This document shows, in pieces, positions 32,640 through 45,700 of a DNA stretch of 64,000 bases. The translations under genes and the position numbers were made by a program. Below the pieces are notes generated by a model. The model saw only the letters and a program-made list of their open reading frames with translations, was not told the DNA's origin and searched no databases. The stretch covers positions 48,270,882 to 48,334,881 of the forward strand of contig NC_081824.1 in NCBI RefSeq assembly GCF_030867095.1, read 5' to 3'. Position 1 is the first letter of the stretch. Each line of letters opens with the position of its first letter. The DNA comes from Alligator mississippiensis. Lineage: Eukaryota; Chordata; Crocodylia; Alligatoridae.

Positions 32640-33617
32640 AAATAAAAACAGACTTTGAATTTCTCCAGGAACAAAGCCTTTTATCCTAGGATCCTACAAG
32701 CCCCTTGTCCCACTTTGCAACCCTACTAGAAGAACAAATTCTTAAAGCGATCTTTCTAGAACCACCCATCCTAGCCTTTAAACAAGCACTGAATCTCACC
32801 AATCTCATCACCAGAAGAAAACTCCCTATGGCCCAAACCACACCAAATGGGTGCAGACCATGCTAGGGCAAGAAATGTAAACCTACACATGTCCACCAGT
32901 CCCACAATAACTACACCCCACAACAGAGCCATCACCGTTCCTGGATCTTACATCTGCACTTCCAGAAATGTAATATATCTCATCCAGTGCACTAAATGCC
33001 CTGATGGAAAATATGTAGAAGAAACCAAACAACAACTGCGTTCCAGAATGAACACACACCAAAAATACATCAAAGACAAAAATATCCAATTATCTGTGGG
33101 GGCACACTTCTCACAAGACAATCATTCCCTCTGCAATCTCTCAGTTCTGATCCTCAAAGGGAACTTTCAAAACACCTCTCATAGATGAGCCTATGAACTT
33201 CACTTCATAAATCTACTGGATACAAAAAATCATGGACTTAATATAAACATTGGATTTATGACACATTATAACCTGCCTGACATCTAATTCACCAGGTAAC
33301 CTGCCTGAAGCTGACCCTTTACATTCCTCCACACATCTCCCTCCCTTTTCCCTCCGCCCACTGTATCTCTACCCATTGTCTTCCAAACTTCCACTTACGT
33401 ACATTTTCACAGACTTCCTGTTACACTTTAGCTTCTTTTCTACTTTGGAGAACTCATAACAGCTGCAATCTCCCTATGTCTGACCAAGGGTCTTTTTGCC
33501 CAAAAGCTTGCAAAGAACTTTTTTCCAACTATTTTACTTAGTCTAATAAAAGATATCACATCTACCCAAAGAAAGTTGTCTGCCTATGTCCTTAGACCAA
33601 CATGGCTACAACCAATA
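32640..33617 (+). mobile_element. Penelope-like retroelement, C-terminal part with GIY-YIG endonuclease
   Basis: Upstream frame: EPPILAFKQALNLTNLITRR and KLPMAQTTPNGCRPC, the RT-to-endonuclease linker with its Cys motif. Then, near 32966-33150, NVIYLIQCTKCPDGKYVEET, KQQLRSRMNTHQKYIKD and HFSQDNHSLCNLSVLILKGN, the GIY-YIG-type endonuclease of vertebrate Penelope-like elements (here IYLIQC...GKYVEET). A further frame reads LLDTKNHGLNINIGFMTHYN. The reverse transcriptase is absent (5' truncated). The 3' end includes AATAAAAGATATCAC and CCTTAGACCAACATGGCTAC. Dead copy. Confidence 0.85.
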
Positions 33618-33915
33618 ACACTTGTCCCACTTTAAGTGCTTGTGAAGCATCCAAGATAATGCTTTGTCCTAGGACAATTGTGCCTAATTTAAGTTTACTG
33701 CCATTCAAGCTGTATGCACAAATGACTGCCCTGGGTCTGTTTTGGTACATATCAAAGCCTGAGACATTCAGGCCTGAGATAAACCTGACATCCGTTTTTA
33801 CCCACAGACCTATTCTGTTTCTCTGTAGAATTTCTCTAAGCAGCAGCTGTGGTTTACTACTACTGGGTGAGAGGGCTCCTAGGGTAAGATCTATCAGCAT
33901 CAATATAGTTTAAAG

Positions 33916-35568
33916 CAGGGGCAAGCACTTATTTTGGCTGGAGGCCACTTAATGAGCTTTGGTGAGCTGTAGTGGGCCACAAGGGTAGCCCCAGCACTTG
34001 ACGGATGCTCCACCCCCTGGGCGCCATCTTGGGATCGGAAGTCCGGCCCCTATCCCCTGATCTTTGCCACTGGATCTCTCTCCCCTTTCCCCCTAGAAAT
34101 ATTCCTTTTTTTCTTTTTTTTTGAGGGGGAGGGACAGGGGGTTGCCATCTTGGAACCAGAAAAAAACCCAAATCATATACTGAAAGTAAAACACCTACTA
34201 TAACATATTTTAATTTTATTACAGAAAATATTTTTGTCATAATTTGTTTTTGTATAGTGTATATAGAGATGATTGTGTAATAACTAAAAGATAAAGTCCT
34301 ACTCTTTTATATTGCGTGTGGGGAAGTGTGGCTGGTGGTAGGGGGTGTGTATAGTGGGGTGTGTGGTGGGAAGTGTGGTGGGGTTTGTGGGGTGATGTAG
34401 CTGTGTGTGTGTGAGGCAATAGGGTATGCTGGGGGGATTTGTGTGTATATGTGGGGGAGTAGTGGGGGCAGTGTGTGAGCTTGTGGGGTGTGAGGAAGGG
34501 TGAGGGGGTATGGGGACACCCCCGCACACTCCCCCCCATGGTGCAGAACCCCATGGCTGTGCTGCAGCAGTAGCAGCAGGTGGGTGCCCTTGGGGCACTT
34601 CTGCCCGGTATAGGTCCTGCCACTGGTTGTATGTGACTCTGGCCAGCACTTCACATGGTGGTGAGGAGTGCAGACAGGTTGACCCATCTCTATTGCACGG
34701 GGCTCCCCACTATGCATGTGCAGCTCCCACACTTGCATACCACTGGGGGAAACCCCAAATGATGGAGCCAGTTGCCTTCACCTCTCCCTGCTGTGCAGGT
34801 CCAGCGACTCTGCCAGAAGTGGAGGGGAGCCACAGCCCCCATTTCCCTGCAGAGTCCTGGGACCTGCATGGCTGGGGGCAGGGAAGGCAGCTGGCTCCAT
34901 TGTGCAGGGCTTCCCCTGGTGGCACGTGAGTGCAGGAGCTGCATGTGTACCGTGGGGAGCCCCACGTGATAAAGGTGGGTTGGCCTGGCTGCGCTCCTAG
35001 CCCCCATATGCAGTGCTGGCTGGAGCTGTACACTGCCAGTGACAGCCCCTGCATAAGGCATAAGCACCCTGAGGGTCCCTGCCAGCTGCTGCCATGAGGA
35101 GGGGGGAGTGCATGGGGGTCCCCATACCCTCCCACCTTCCCTTGCACCCACACCTGCTCCTGCCACCCCACTGGACTCTGCACTGCTGCCAGCACCAGCC
35201 CCATGCTCTGTGCTGTTGCCCAGCAGCATCTCCCCTCCCACTTGCCCCCGCTGCCGTTGCTTCCCTACCTGGTGCCTGGAACAAGCAGAACACCGGGAAA
35301 GCTGAGCAGGTCCTCTGGTGGCTACAGCAGTGGCAGCAGCAGTACTGCCTGGAAGCTGCATGCTGGCTGGGCCGGCCCTTTCCGTGCACAAGGGTGGGAG
35401 CGAGGTACAATAGCGTATGTTTGGGGTGGGCATATGTGGGCGCCTTGCTCCCACCCTCATGGGCGGAAGGGTTGGGCAGGGTACAATTAGTTGGTGGGCA
35501 CCTACGGGCTGGATGAAATTGCTTGGTGAGCTGGATCTGGCTCATGGGCTGTATTTTGCCCACCCATG
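33916..35568. mobile_element. Long hAT-like element with GC-rich cargo, about 1653 bp
   Basis: Begins CAGGGGCAAGCACTTATTTT and ends GTATTTTGCCCACCCATG, matching the ends of the 19889-21152 and 187-bp family. Flanks gtttaaag/gtttcact agree at only 5 of 8. The interior has a G/T-rich simple region (34310-34510) and then GC-rich DNA (34510-35500) with open frames on both strands up to 256 codons. These look compositional; no transposase motif. Confidence 0.7.
34310..34510. repeat. GT-rich simple repeat
   Basis: Imperfect GTGTGGGG/GGTGTGTG runs inside the hAT-like element. Confidence 0.7.
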
Positions 35569-35569
35569 G

Positions 35570-36700
35570 TTTCACTTGGCCTGCAGTGCACCCTCACTTT
35601 ATATTAATTTTGTCTGTCTCAACATTCATCACACTGTACTGCAATGTATACAATTCATTTATTATGCCAAGGGCCTATCTACACCATGCCAGTGGATGCA
35701 AGGAGTGCCACATGCACCTGCTTGCTCTTGCTCTGTGTACCACATCTTGAAAAAAAAGTCATGTAGCTATTATCAGAGCAGTGCTGGGTGTGAGGAAGAC
35801 TTGAGACTGGCCCAGGGTGCACCCTGAGGGCACGTTTGAACATGGCTGTTTAGGACCCCTGTTTAGGTGGCCAAGAGCTACATTTCTCAGTGTCTTATAG
35901 CAACACTGCACCAGTTTGTGAAATGAAAACAGGCTCTCCAGCTGAAAGCAGAGAGCTGGAACAATTGTAGGTTCGGGCAGAGTCCAAGTTTGGCTAGAAC
36001 ACCAGAGCCAATGCATACTTCTGTGAGCAGTGCCATGAGCACTGTATGTCTGTACTTTTTTGCATGAGGAAATTTGTCATGTTCTACCTCAGGTCACTTG
36101 TGGCTTTTCCTCTCCTTCACATACGGTGTGAAAATTTATAATGACCTGCCAGATAGAAACTGCAGGACCAGAAATCCCAAATTCCTAGCCAAGGAGACTT
36201 CCTTGAGCTTTACCAAACTCAGACCTGTGAAAATGATCCTTTGCCTAGTGAACTTTTTCCCAAACCTGAGAAAGTCACACTCAGATTCAGCACGCTTACG
36301 GTGACATGCCATTCCTTTCCTGATTGTCCAAGTACCAAAAATGCCACTTACACCTAGATAGGAATTCTGTTCCTGGATGCGTACTTCCTTTGTAGATGTG
36401 CAGGGGTTTCTGCAGTGCCCAAAAGCATAGTCAACCAAAACCCATGACTAACAGGATTTGGGCTGTAAATAGATGTTGCCCTTGTGCTGCCATAAAGTTT
36501 TGCCCTCACGGACACACACCCTGGTGTTGGCACCCAGGGCCAATTGCTCCACAAGATTGGGCCCCTAAAGCCTCAGGGTCCTGACCCTGCTGGTTGTGCC
36601 AGGACACATCCCAGCACAGCTGATCCCACTCCAAAGACAACATCTGTTTATAGCCACAGCTGAAAAAATGGAAGGGATTGGGGAGATGGACTCTTCCCAT
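35570..36700. other. Unassigned intergenic DNA
   Basis: No gene recognised. Confidence 0.45.
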
Positions 36701-36714
36701 CTTTTTCCCCTAGT

Positions 36715-36848
36715 CACTGAGTGGCTAGGGCACTTGTCCTGCAAACCAAAGGACCTGACATCTAGCTCCCCACTCCTCCCCTAGAAGGGGTTTGAACTTT
36801 CCCAGAACAGCACCCTAACCACCACATCACAAGCCAGGCAATAACCAG
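36715..36848 (-). repeat. tRNA-derived SINE-like head
   Basis: On the minus strand, GATGTGGTGGTTAGGGTGCT and later AGTTCAAACCCC fit A-box and B-box elements of an RNA polymerase III promoter. On the plus strand GAGTGGCTAGGGCACTTGTC looks like a second, diverged A-box. Not a functional tRNA. Confidence 0.4.
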
Positions 36849-37029
36849 CCCCTGCTCCAGTGCTCCTTCTGAAGCTAAGCCACTTCCCTTTAATAGTCAT
36901 TGGAAATATAAGATGGAGGGCAGGGTAGGGGAATCAAGGGCTCCCTTTTCACTAGCATTGCTGCCACCTCATTGAGCTACCTTTTCTCCCACTCATGACT
37001 GTCCAAAGGGCAAGTTTAAAAAGGAGTGC

Positions 37030-37135
37030 AAGAGGATTGACAGTATAATGGTTGACTTGTGGTACAGTGGTCAGAATAGTGCACTAAGAAGTTAGAGACC
37101 CCAAAGTTAAACTCTTAAGTGATAGGACCTGTGGT
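37030..37135 (+). repeat. Possible MIR-like or tRNA-derived SINE
   Basis: TTGTGGTACAGTGGTCAGAA followed by AGTTAGAGACCCCAAAGTTA resembles a decayed tRNA-type SINE head. Low certainty. Confidence 0.3.
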
Positions 37136-37960
37136 GTTTACACATGCTTTGTTGGCTGCTGGATGGCATCAAAAGCCTTCCGTTTCTTGCAGAACTGGCG
37201 TTATTTTGCTGGCAGAAGGAAGGGATCTGCCTGCACAGGAGAGCTGCAAACATAGACGCACACACTTCTACCCGCAGGATGCTGTAGCATAGGTGAGACC
37301 TGGCTTAATGCCTCTATATATATTTACTGTTGACAACAGTGTAGGCTTCAATCCATCTGTAATATACAGCCTTGCCCTTCCTAACAGCAGCTGCTAATGT
37401 GACTTGTATATGATGGTCATTGTGACAGTAAGTCTAATACAGGTTAGAGCAGTGACAGTATATGCTGTGCTGTCATAGCAGGACTTCATGTTTTGAATGT
37501 GAAATGTTTAGAAACAAATGACAGGTATCTTCCTGGGATGCAAATTATAGCTTTAGGGGTTTCTCTCTCAATACATATTTCCAAAATTTGCAAGCCACAT
37601 TTGGTTCAGTGTCTTAAACTGATAATAAATTGTAAGGCTGTCAGACTTATCAGGCTCAAGAACCAATTCAGCATCAGTGTAAGGCAAGAGTAGCATCTGC
37701 TGATCATACCACTCCTTACAGCTTTCTGCAGGCATTTTGATGCGACTCTTCCAGACAGCTGATTCTGCTGAAATTTCTTGACTGTGATAATCAGTCATCC
37801 AAAGGAATCACAGGAATTTTATGTTACATGGTGCAATGATGGTGAGGATTAGCCACTTAAAAAATGACCCAGAGCAGCATGATCCACCACCCGGGAACAG
37901 CCAAACAGCAAAATTCTTCCTTTCAGCCCCAATATTTATTGACTCCTATACACTGAAATG
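37136..37960. other. Intergenic DNA downstream of GCLC
   Basis: No gene recognised between the presumed GCLC 3' end and the SINE-like repeats. Confidence 0.45.
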
Positions 37961-37964
37961 ACCA

Positions 37965-39570
37965 CTGTATTGCAAATTAAATTTTTTATTTTCTTATTCT
38001 GCCAACTAAAATGGGCAAACACCTGTCACTTACATCTCGATTGAAATAAAATCACCAGTAGCAGAAAGAAGCATTCTTTTATTCTCTAAACCACACCTAT
38101 GAACACAGCACAAATTCTAATATCAATACATACAAGCTGTTTCCTGGTGAGCTTCACTGCAAATTTCCATTAGTTCCTTTTAAAAATTACATATTAGGTA
38201 TTTATATATGCTTGTATTAAGCTTTGCATAATCTACCAGGCAGTAAGTCACTTTAAGAAGCCAGTTAGGAAACAAAGTAAAAAGCCCCCATGAAACTTAA
38301 AGTTATACACAGCTCTAATGGCCAAGTTTTAAATTATTTACAGTCTCTCTATACTTTAGGTTCCTGATTCAAAGAATTAGTGCATTTCATGATTTTCTTT
38401 CAAACTATTTAATGCAAGGATTAGGCTTCTTTTACAACTCTCTGCTACCTTTCAAAGTAGTTTTTAGGAAATGAGCATGCTAACAAGCAATACCTTAAAT
38501 ATAATTAGGGGTGAGAGACATAACCGAAGAGGAACAAATACCTGTCTCATTTGTTGTACTACTTATTTTATGTGCTCCTCAACATATTGTTTAGAAACAG
38601 CAGCAATTGAAGAGGGGGAAAATAATTAGCTGCACAAAATAGATCTGGCATCCAGAACACTTCATCTCACTTAAACATTTCTCAATATTCCAGCTCTTCC
38701 GCTCTTCCCCTGCTTCCCTGCCCCTTTTGTTTAAAACATAAGCTGTGGGCAAAAATCAGTTTCGGGAAATTACTGGAGTATGAGGAATTAACAGAATTAA
38801 AAAAACAAAACCCCCAACCCTACATTCTATAAAGTGTGCTTTAAGAGCACATGGTGTGTGGTTGTGCAAATGATTCTTGTAGGGTATGAGGCAAGCCTAT
38901 TCTTGGGACTCTGGCCATCAGGAAACAGAAAGATTTTGCATATTTGAGAGAAGGCTGAACAAATTCTACTGGTTTTGTGGTTGATGAGTGCATGCAGGTA
39001 TTGTGGCACCTGAGGGATTCCTGCAAAGTGGAATAGGTAGAATATGTTCATTTCTTTTAAATAGCCTTTAAAAACAGACTGGGAAGGGAAGTCTGGGAGT
39101 CAGGTCCCCAAAAACTCTTTAAAATAAGGTAGATTATTTAGTACATTCCAGGTAACAAAAAAAAAAAAAAAAAATTACAGTAAACATTCAGTATCTGGAA
39201 TGCATATATAAATTTACAAGTACCATTACATTACATTTACATGGCTGTTCAGGACAGTCCTTTTTTCCAGAATAAGCATAAAAAAGTTACAAGCTGGTTC
39301 ACAATAACTTTAGGTACAATGTTATTAAAATACATTGATGTTAATCATAAAAATATTTTACTATGTACAGGTACACTGTAGAAACCTCATCAATAAGAAT
39401 ATACCCATTTTATGAAGCCTTAAACAAATATTTAGGCAGATTGGCCCTTTTCATAGTGCAGTTTTACCTGTTTTGGTCTTCACACCACAAAGCTGTACTG
39501 GAGTCACAGTACTATACCTAGTGCTTCACTAGAATGCTTACACTTTCTACAACTGCTAGAAAGCACTTCA
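37965..39570 (-). other. GCLC: GCLC 3' untranslated region (probable)
   Basis: About 1.6 kb of AT-rich sequence without recognised repeats follows the stop codon on the minus strand. This is close to the 3' UTR length I recall for mammalian GCLC. It contains a run of about 19 T on the sense strand (39156-39174 as A on the plus strand). The end is inferred from a poly(A) signal; an earlier signal at 38083-38078 could give a shorter form. Confidence 0.6.
37985..37990 (-). promoter_or_regulatory. GCLC: Candidate poly(A) signal of GCLC
   Basis: The minus strand reads AATAAA here, within AAAATAAAAAATTT. A second AATAAA lies at 38083-38078. Position relative to the stop supports either; the downstream one fits the expected UTR length better. 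Inference only. Confidence 0.45.
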
Positions 39571-39776
39571 TTAAGAAGAACCACTTTTAATTCCACTGTG
39601 TTTTTTGTTAAATCCTGCTCCAAGTAATTCAGGGCACTCTGTCCGTCCTTGTGCGATCTGGTTGCACTTCCAAATCAGGCTATAATTAATTTCATCAGTT
39701 ATCACACTATCTTGCTTGTAGTCAGGATAATTAGCAACAAACTCCCTCATCCATCGGGCAACTGTCATTAACTCTC
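39571..39776 (-). CDS. GCLC: GCLC exon 16, coding part with stop
   Basis: The last exon begins after ttcag, completes Gly and encodes [40 protein letters not shown] and a divergent tail ending SGSS, then TAA at 39573-39571. Human ends TDSSN. The tail ([22 protein letters not shown]) is the least conserved part of the protein, as expected for this family. Confidence 0.96.
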
Positions 39777-42700
39777 CTGAAATAGAAGTCATATTTTAGA
39801 CATCTGATATTCTTCTTTTAGCATCTACTTAAGTACATTATACTCACAAATATTTCTAGTTCCATATTTACACACACATACAAAGTCTTGTACAGGTGCA
39901 GTGTCATGAAAGCTAAGGCCCAGAAGCACAAGTGTGAACCTTGTTTCAGACTTAGACAAAGGGTGAGTCCCATCAGACCCAACTATAAACAGGCAACTGG
40001 TCTTTCACATGTGGTTAGTCAAGAGTGGCTGGAGATACTTCTCCTTTTTTGTGCTATGACTACAGAACCTGGCTTGTCTTAACATCAGCCCTGTAGGACA
40101 CAAACTCCTGTACAACCACTCCTGTAGGATGTTTGACCGGACTCATGCCTTCATTTTGAGGTTTAGTGTTAGACCAGTAATTCTCAACCAGAGTATTGCC
40201 AGGTCCTTTGAAAGGTGCTGCTAGTGGATAAAAGCCAACGCAACAAATAAAAAAAATTGCTGAACAAATTATGCTTTGAGATTTACCAAAGGAGCAAGAG
40301 CATCTACCAGCAGTATTAAAGTTAATGGTGGAAAGAATGTTATAATGCAGTGGTGCTCAACCTTTCCCCCACAGTGGGCCAGGCTGGTATACAGAAAGAA
40401 TGGGTGTTACATGTGGCCCTGATTTGTCACCGAGGGTGGCTGCAGTGGCCATGGGGAGTGGGGTGAGGAACAGTGCGGCCTCAACTGGGTCGCACAGAGG
40501 GAAAAGGGTCTGGTCTGACCCCAAAATATCTGTGTGGAGGGAAGGGGGCATGGCAATTTGGCAACAGGGGAGGGTGACAGTATTGATGGCCACTGCTTCC
40601 TTACCACCGAATTTCTTGACCCATGGGCCAAATGCTATGGTTGTGCAGGTTGCATTTGGCTCATGGACCAGAGGTTAAGCACCCCTGTTATAAATGCAAT
40701 TTTTTTACAAAATTATTTCCTTGCTAAAGGCATTTTCAAAAATTGGGGAGGGACTCAATAAGCCTTTTCTTGGTGTGTGAAATCATGGATTCAGAAACTG
40801 ATTTGGTAACTTATGCATTAAAAGATTCATCTTCTATAAAACTGAAAACCAGTCCCTAACCTTATTACCCAAGATAATATGCAGCCAAACTGGTATACTG
40901 TGGTGTTTGCATAAGCAGTTTCCCTGTAGTTAAGGCTTTTTGTTTGTATCCAATTTTGAATGAAGTATATAACCTTCACATTTGCATTGCGCCTCATATG
41001 TACTGTACAAACAATAAGCATGCAACATAATTACACAGCAGATGTTAACATGCTTAAAAGGAATTATATAATGAAGAAGTAAAAATTGGGATTAAAAAAC
41101 CAGACCAAACCAAAAACAAAACACCCTGCAACGCCCCATAGGACTCCAAACCCAGGCGCTCACTTTCAGCCATATGTTTCAATAGGTGCAAAAAGTAACA
41201 GCATCTATATGAGGTAGGTACAGTAATTACAGTCAGAAAGCAGCTGAGAGGCTTGTTTCTCACATGGTGGGGGAAAAGGAAATGTCAAGGTCTAGTTTCT
41301 TCTGTACCCAACCAAGTGTTAGTCATACCAGAGGCTCTCTTCTTTATTAACTTCAGGTAGTTTAGAATGGTGCATCTTGTGTCCACATCCACTTCCATGT
41401 TTTCAAGGTAAGAGTTCAGAACAGGGATTAAACCAGGAAAGACCCCTTCCTGCATAAAATAACACATGGTCAAAATTAACAAGTTGGGTTACTTTGTGAA
41501 TAAGAAAAACTAGTTCAGGATTCCAAATTTAAGCTGCCACCACCTTCCCATTGATGATAGTATCTATGCTCATTAAGATGTACTCTTCTGCATCTGTGTC
41601 TGTCCCATTCTGAGCTGGGCCACATCCATCCACAACAGCATTTCCACCTAATCAAGGGAAGAAGGGAAAGAAAAACCAATTAGTTGTGTGCATTTCCTGA
41701 ATTGGTCTTCAAGAAGTCTGAAAGCAGCAAGCTCAGTACCTTTACAAATATCTTTTCTGAAATAAAACATCCCCTGTCGGACAGCATCTCGTTTCTGGGC
41801 TACCTTCATATTTTCATCAACCTAGTTATGAGAAAAATCCCAAAAGTTATTTATTCGATTCCAGAAAACAGGGACTGCCTATCAGAGGTCTTTGGACTTT
41901 GAAGCTAGGATTTCTAGATACAATTTTGTTAATTCCTCTAAGATGAACTAAGTTCCACTGGAAACAATGGGTTTTATTTCATTTCTCAAAGGTTAAACAT
42001 GCTTCACAGAATCAAACAGCTTCTCTCTACTGAAGTGTAGCACCATTGTCAATAAATGGGAAAATACTGATATGAATAATTGGTAATTATCTTAGAGTCA
42101 ACCTGTACATAACTATTAACCATAAGTTTAACCAGAGGAGCAGCTATTCACCATGTCCTATATCCTGTCAAGTAAACGTCCTTATTTACATGTAAATAAA
42201 TATGGTATTGTTGTAGGGATGCACCAATAGAGATTATTGAGGCCAATACCAACAGCTGATTTTTAAGGAGGCATATTGGCTGATACTGATCCGATTTCCG
42301 ATACACAGCTCTTAAGCTTGAAGACCTGTGTCCAGCTGGTAAGTCTGGTGTGGTGGAAGGGGAGGTAGGGATGGAAGGGGTGTAGATCAAGGCCCCTGCG
42401 ATGAGGGAGGGAGTGAGGCTGAGGCTGGGGAAGATGGTGCCTAGTCAGGGTGGGGAGAGGTGCGGGACAGAGCTGCAAGCGGCTTGTCCAGGGAGCAGGA
42501 GGGGGTGTGTGCTCCCCAGATCTGTGCAGTGAGAGGTAGATATACGAAGCTGGTGATATTCAGAGCTAGAGATATTCAGAGCTGAATATCACCCCACCCC
42601 CCCCGGGGTAGCCCTCTTCCAGCCCAGCCCAGCCCAGCCCAGCCCAGCCCAGGCCAGCCCCACCCCACTGGGAAGAGCTTGGCACAGCCCCGGCCCCAGC

Positions 42701-45700
42701 TTGCCCCATGCAGATTCAGGGTCACATGCACCCCGCGCGCCCCCCCCCCCGATGAGTGGCAGGAGCAATGGCTGGAGATGCCAGACGAGCAGGCAAGCAC
42801 TGGATGAGCTGCGCACAGTAGCAGGAAGTGACCCCTCCCCCCAACATACTGCATCTCTGTCCCATGCCCACTCCACCCTGGCTGGGCTCTCCCTACAACT
42901 GCCCTGGCCCCAGCCCCACACCTTCCCTCACCACAGGGGCCTTGATCTTTCCCCCGACACCCCTTCCACGTCCCCTCCCACCACACAAGACTTACTAACT
43001 GCAAGCAGCTCTCCATGCTGCCAGCTTGACTCCTCAATGCCCAAATGCTGCACTGCGTGCATGCACCAACATTTATTGGACAAACTATTAGCCGCATCGG
43101 GCTGATTTCCAATACAGAAATTTTTCTTTATATTGGTGCCGAGCCGATATTGGGCTGTTGTATTGCTGCACCTCTATGTTGTTGCAATACAAGACATGAA
43201 GGACTAGAATGGGAATTTTTTTTAAAAAGTAAAAAGATGCTCCTTTTTTAAACCAGATTTAACCAGAAGGCAGTCATAGTACAGCTATTACAAATAGTTT
43301 TCTTCAAGCTTGCAGGAAACTCAGTGCATCCCAAAATACACTTTCAAAAATAGGGACTTTTACCAATTTAGTGAGGATACAATCATATATTTAATATAAT
43401 CCCAAGTGACCTGTATGTTTTAGGCAGAAGAAAAATAGAAGTTTAGGTCAAAGATTTTAAAATCTGAGCCTTCAATGAGCTCTGTAGCAATGCCAGCAAG
43501 CAACTGTAAAAACTGTATTCAAATTATTTAATTAGTAATTTTGTTGGGAGTAAACAGAATATCACTTTCAAACAACTAACATTGTCTTTGGAGAAAGGGA
43601 GAGGATTTACTGCATGATGTTTGCTCTTTTATTTTTCAACAGCATGCAAAAGTGTTAATGAAGTTACAAAAACACCTGTCTTTAGTCTTACTTAAAAATA
43701 TCAGAAATATCCATTCTCTTAATCATTTTCTAGTATCCTATAATAAAGTTATTTATACTCTTTAGACTATTTTGAACAATTAAAAGCATTCTTAAATTAA
43801 ACAAGTGTAACTTACGAGGCTGAAGAGGCAGCATTAGTGAGCAAATAGCCCCATAAAACCTTATGGTAAGCGACAAAAGCAGGTTTACTAACAGCCATGT
43901 AATTCTCTGATGAAGCCTGCTCGGCAGATATAAGCGACCTAATTTTTGACTGGGTCTAGGTTCACTATGTACTTGACCCAATTTTAACTGGCTTTCACTA
44001 ACAAAAGTAATGAGCTAGAATTTAAAGGCACTTCACATAACGAGCATTTTACGTACCTGCTTATTTATGTTCATTCCTACCTGCAGACCACAGATGTGGT
44101 ACTGGATAATCCTCAGTGAAGACATTTCTGTTGCTTACTTTTAAAATATAAAAACCATCAGACTCCAAAAAGTATTTAGCTTTTTAAAGTTGCTGCTGTT
44201 ATTATTGTTGTTAGAACTGCTAAAGAATTAACACCAGCAATAGGATTCATAGATTGTAGAGTCAGAAGGGACCCCTAAGGATCATCGCGTCTGACCCCCT
44301 GCACAGGATACTATCAGTGATATTGTGGGCAAGGCTGGTAGCACTCATATTCAAGTTGTGCAAAGCTTCCCATTATTACATGCTCTTCTCAATTGTCTGT
44401 CAGTGTTTAGACTGAGTTCTCCTTGCCGAGTGCCTGCTTAAGGCTGCTATTTTCAAAATCTTAAGCCAAAATTGTTCATCCATTTCCAAAAGTGAGATTA
44501 GGAAAAATACATTTTGCCATGCCAATTTGAATGAAGCAGTCACAGTTGCAGCTGGAGTCAGAGATGTGCTTTAAAAAGTTGCAGAAGAATACTAAGTATT
44601 ATCTTGTAGGTGGGGGTAACTGAAACAGGTGCCAAACATCTGAAACTGGGGACCCCAAATTAATGGATTCTTCTACCAAAATTTCTGTGGTTCCCAATCC
44701 ATAAGACAGGTATACCATTACCCCTCAGCTCACAGGGGTGTTAAGAGGCATTCAAGCTATGTGCGTGCTTTTCCAGAGAAGGGTTTGAATACTGTTCAGT
44801 AAATAAGGAATGGAGTCATACTGATCAATAATAAAAACAATATTGAATAGCTGCTCATTAAGGGAGCATCATCCATCCTGCATCCTAAAAAAGGCAGGAG
44901 TCCTTGGAGCAGGGGAGCAAAGTCAGGTTGCATAAGCAACCACAATTCTGGCATTTCCAAACTTTTGGGTCCTGAAGTCTACAACCACAATAGAGTTTTT
45001 TTTTAAAGTAGCTTGTATGTGTGAGGAAACATTTCTACATAGTGCATTTCTACAAGATGATATCTGCAGCATGATTCTGATCTTTCATCAAGACACAGGA
45101 GAAGATGAGACAGACCAGAGGTCAGTGGAACTGAGTAAAACGGCAGAAATTATAAATTGTAGGGCTGTGTGAAACAGGTCTGTTTAAATTCAGTTTCGGA
45201 TTTGGCCATTTCGGAGGACAGCGATTGGTTTTAGTGTTTCAGATCACTGATCTGCTTCGTTTTGGCTGAATCTCCTGCGAATCTGTTTCGAATGGGCTGC
45301 AAGGGAAATTTTGCACAGCCCTACTCAGCTGGGCAGGCGAGGAGACTCCTGCATGGATCTCTGATCCCTGTCACGCTGGGTCCCGGGGGCAGGGAAGCAG
45401 CGCAGACAGGTGAGCAAGTCTGCTGGTTCCTGCTGTGCAACACTGCTCCGCAGGGAGCAGAAATCTGCGCTGGGGTCTTCTCCTCACTGCTGCCCACCCT
45501 GTGCTACCCCGGTGATGTGGGGCTGCATGAGGCGGGCAGCGGCGGGGAGGAGACCCTGGCACAGATCTCTGTTCCCTGTGGAGCTGGGACACACGGCAGG
45601 GATTCCCCACCCCCAGTTCGATTCCCCTGCTCTCTGATCATTCCCCAGCTCTTCCCAGGGGGTGCAGGCCCCCAGATCTGCGGGCTGGGTTTCAGCAGGC

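Noticed and set aside
34690-35575. A 256-codon frame and overlapping long frames
   Set aside because: Same situation inside the 33916-35568 element; no transposase DDE/RW motif and no splice context.
36715-36848. Functional tRNA gene
   Set aside because: A- and B-box-like motifs exist but no cloverleaf with paired acceptor stem can be drawn; it fits a decayed SINE.
1-37900. A second host gene (for example neighbours of GCLC in other vertebrates such as ELOVL5 or KLHL31)
   Set aside because: No exon-like conserved peptide with splice sites was found; all convincing protein similarity here is to LINE or Penelope-like elements.
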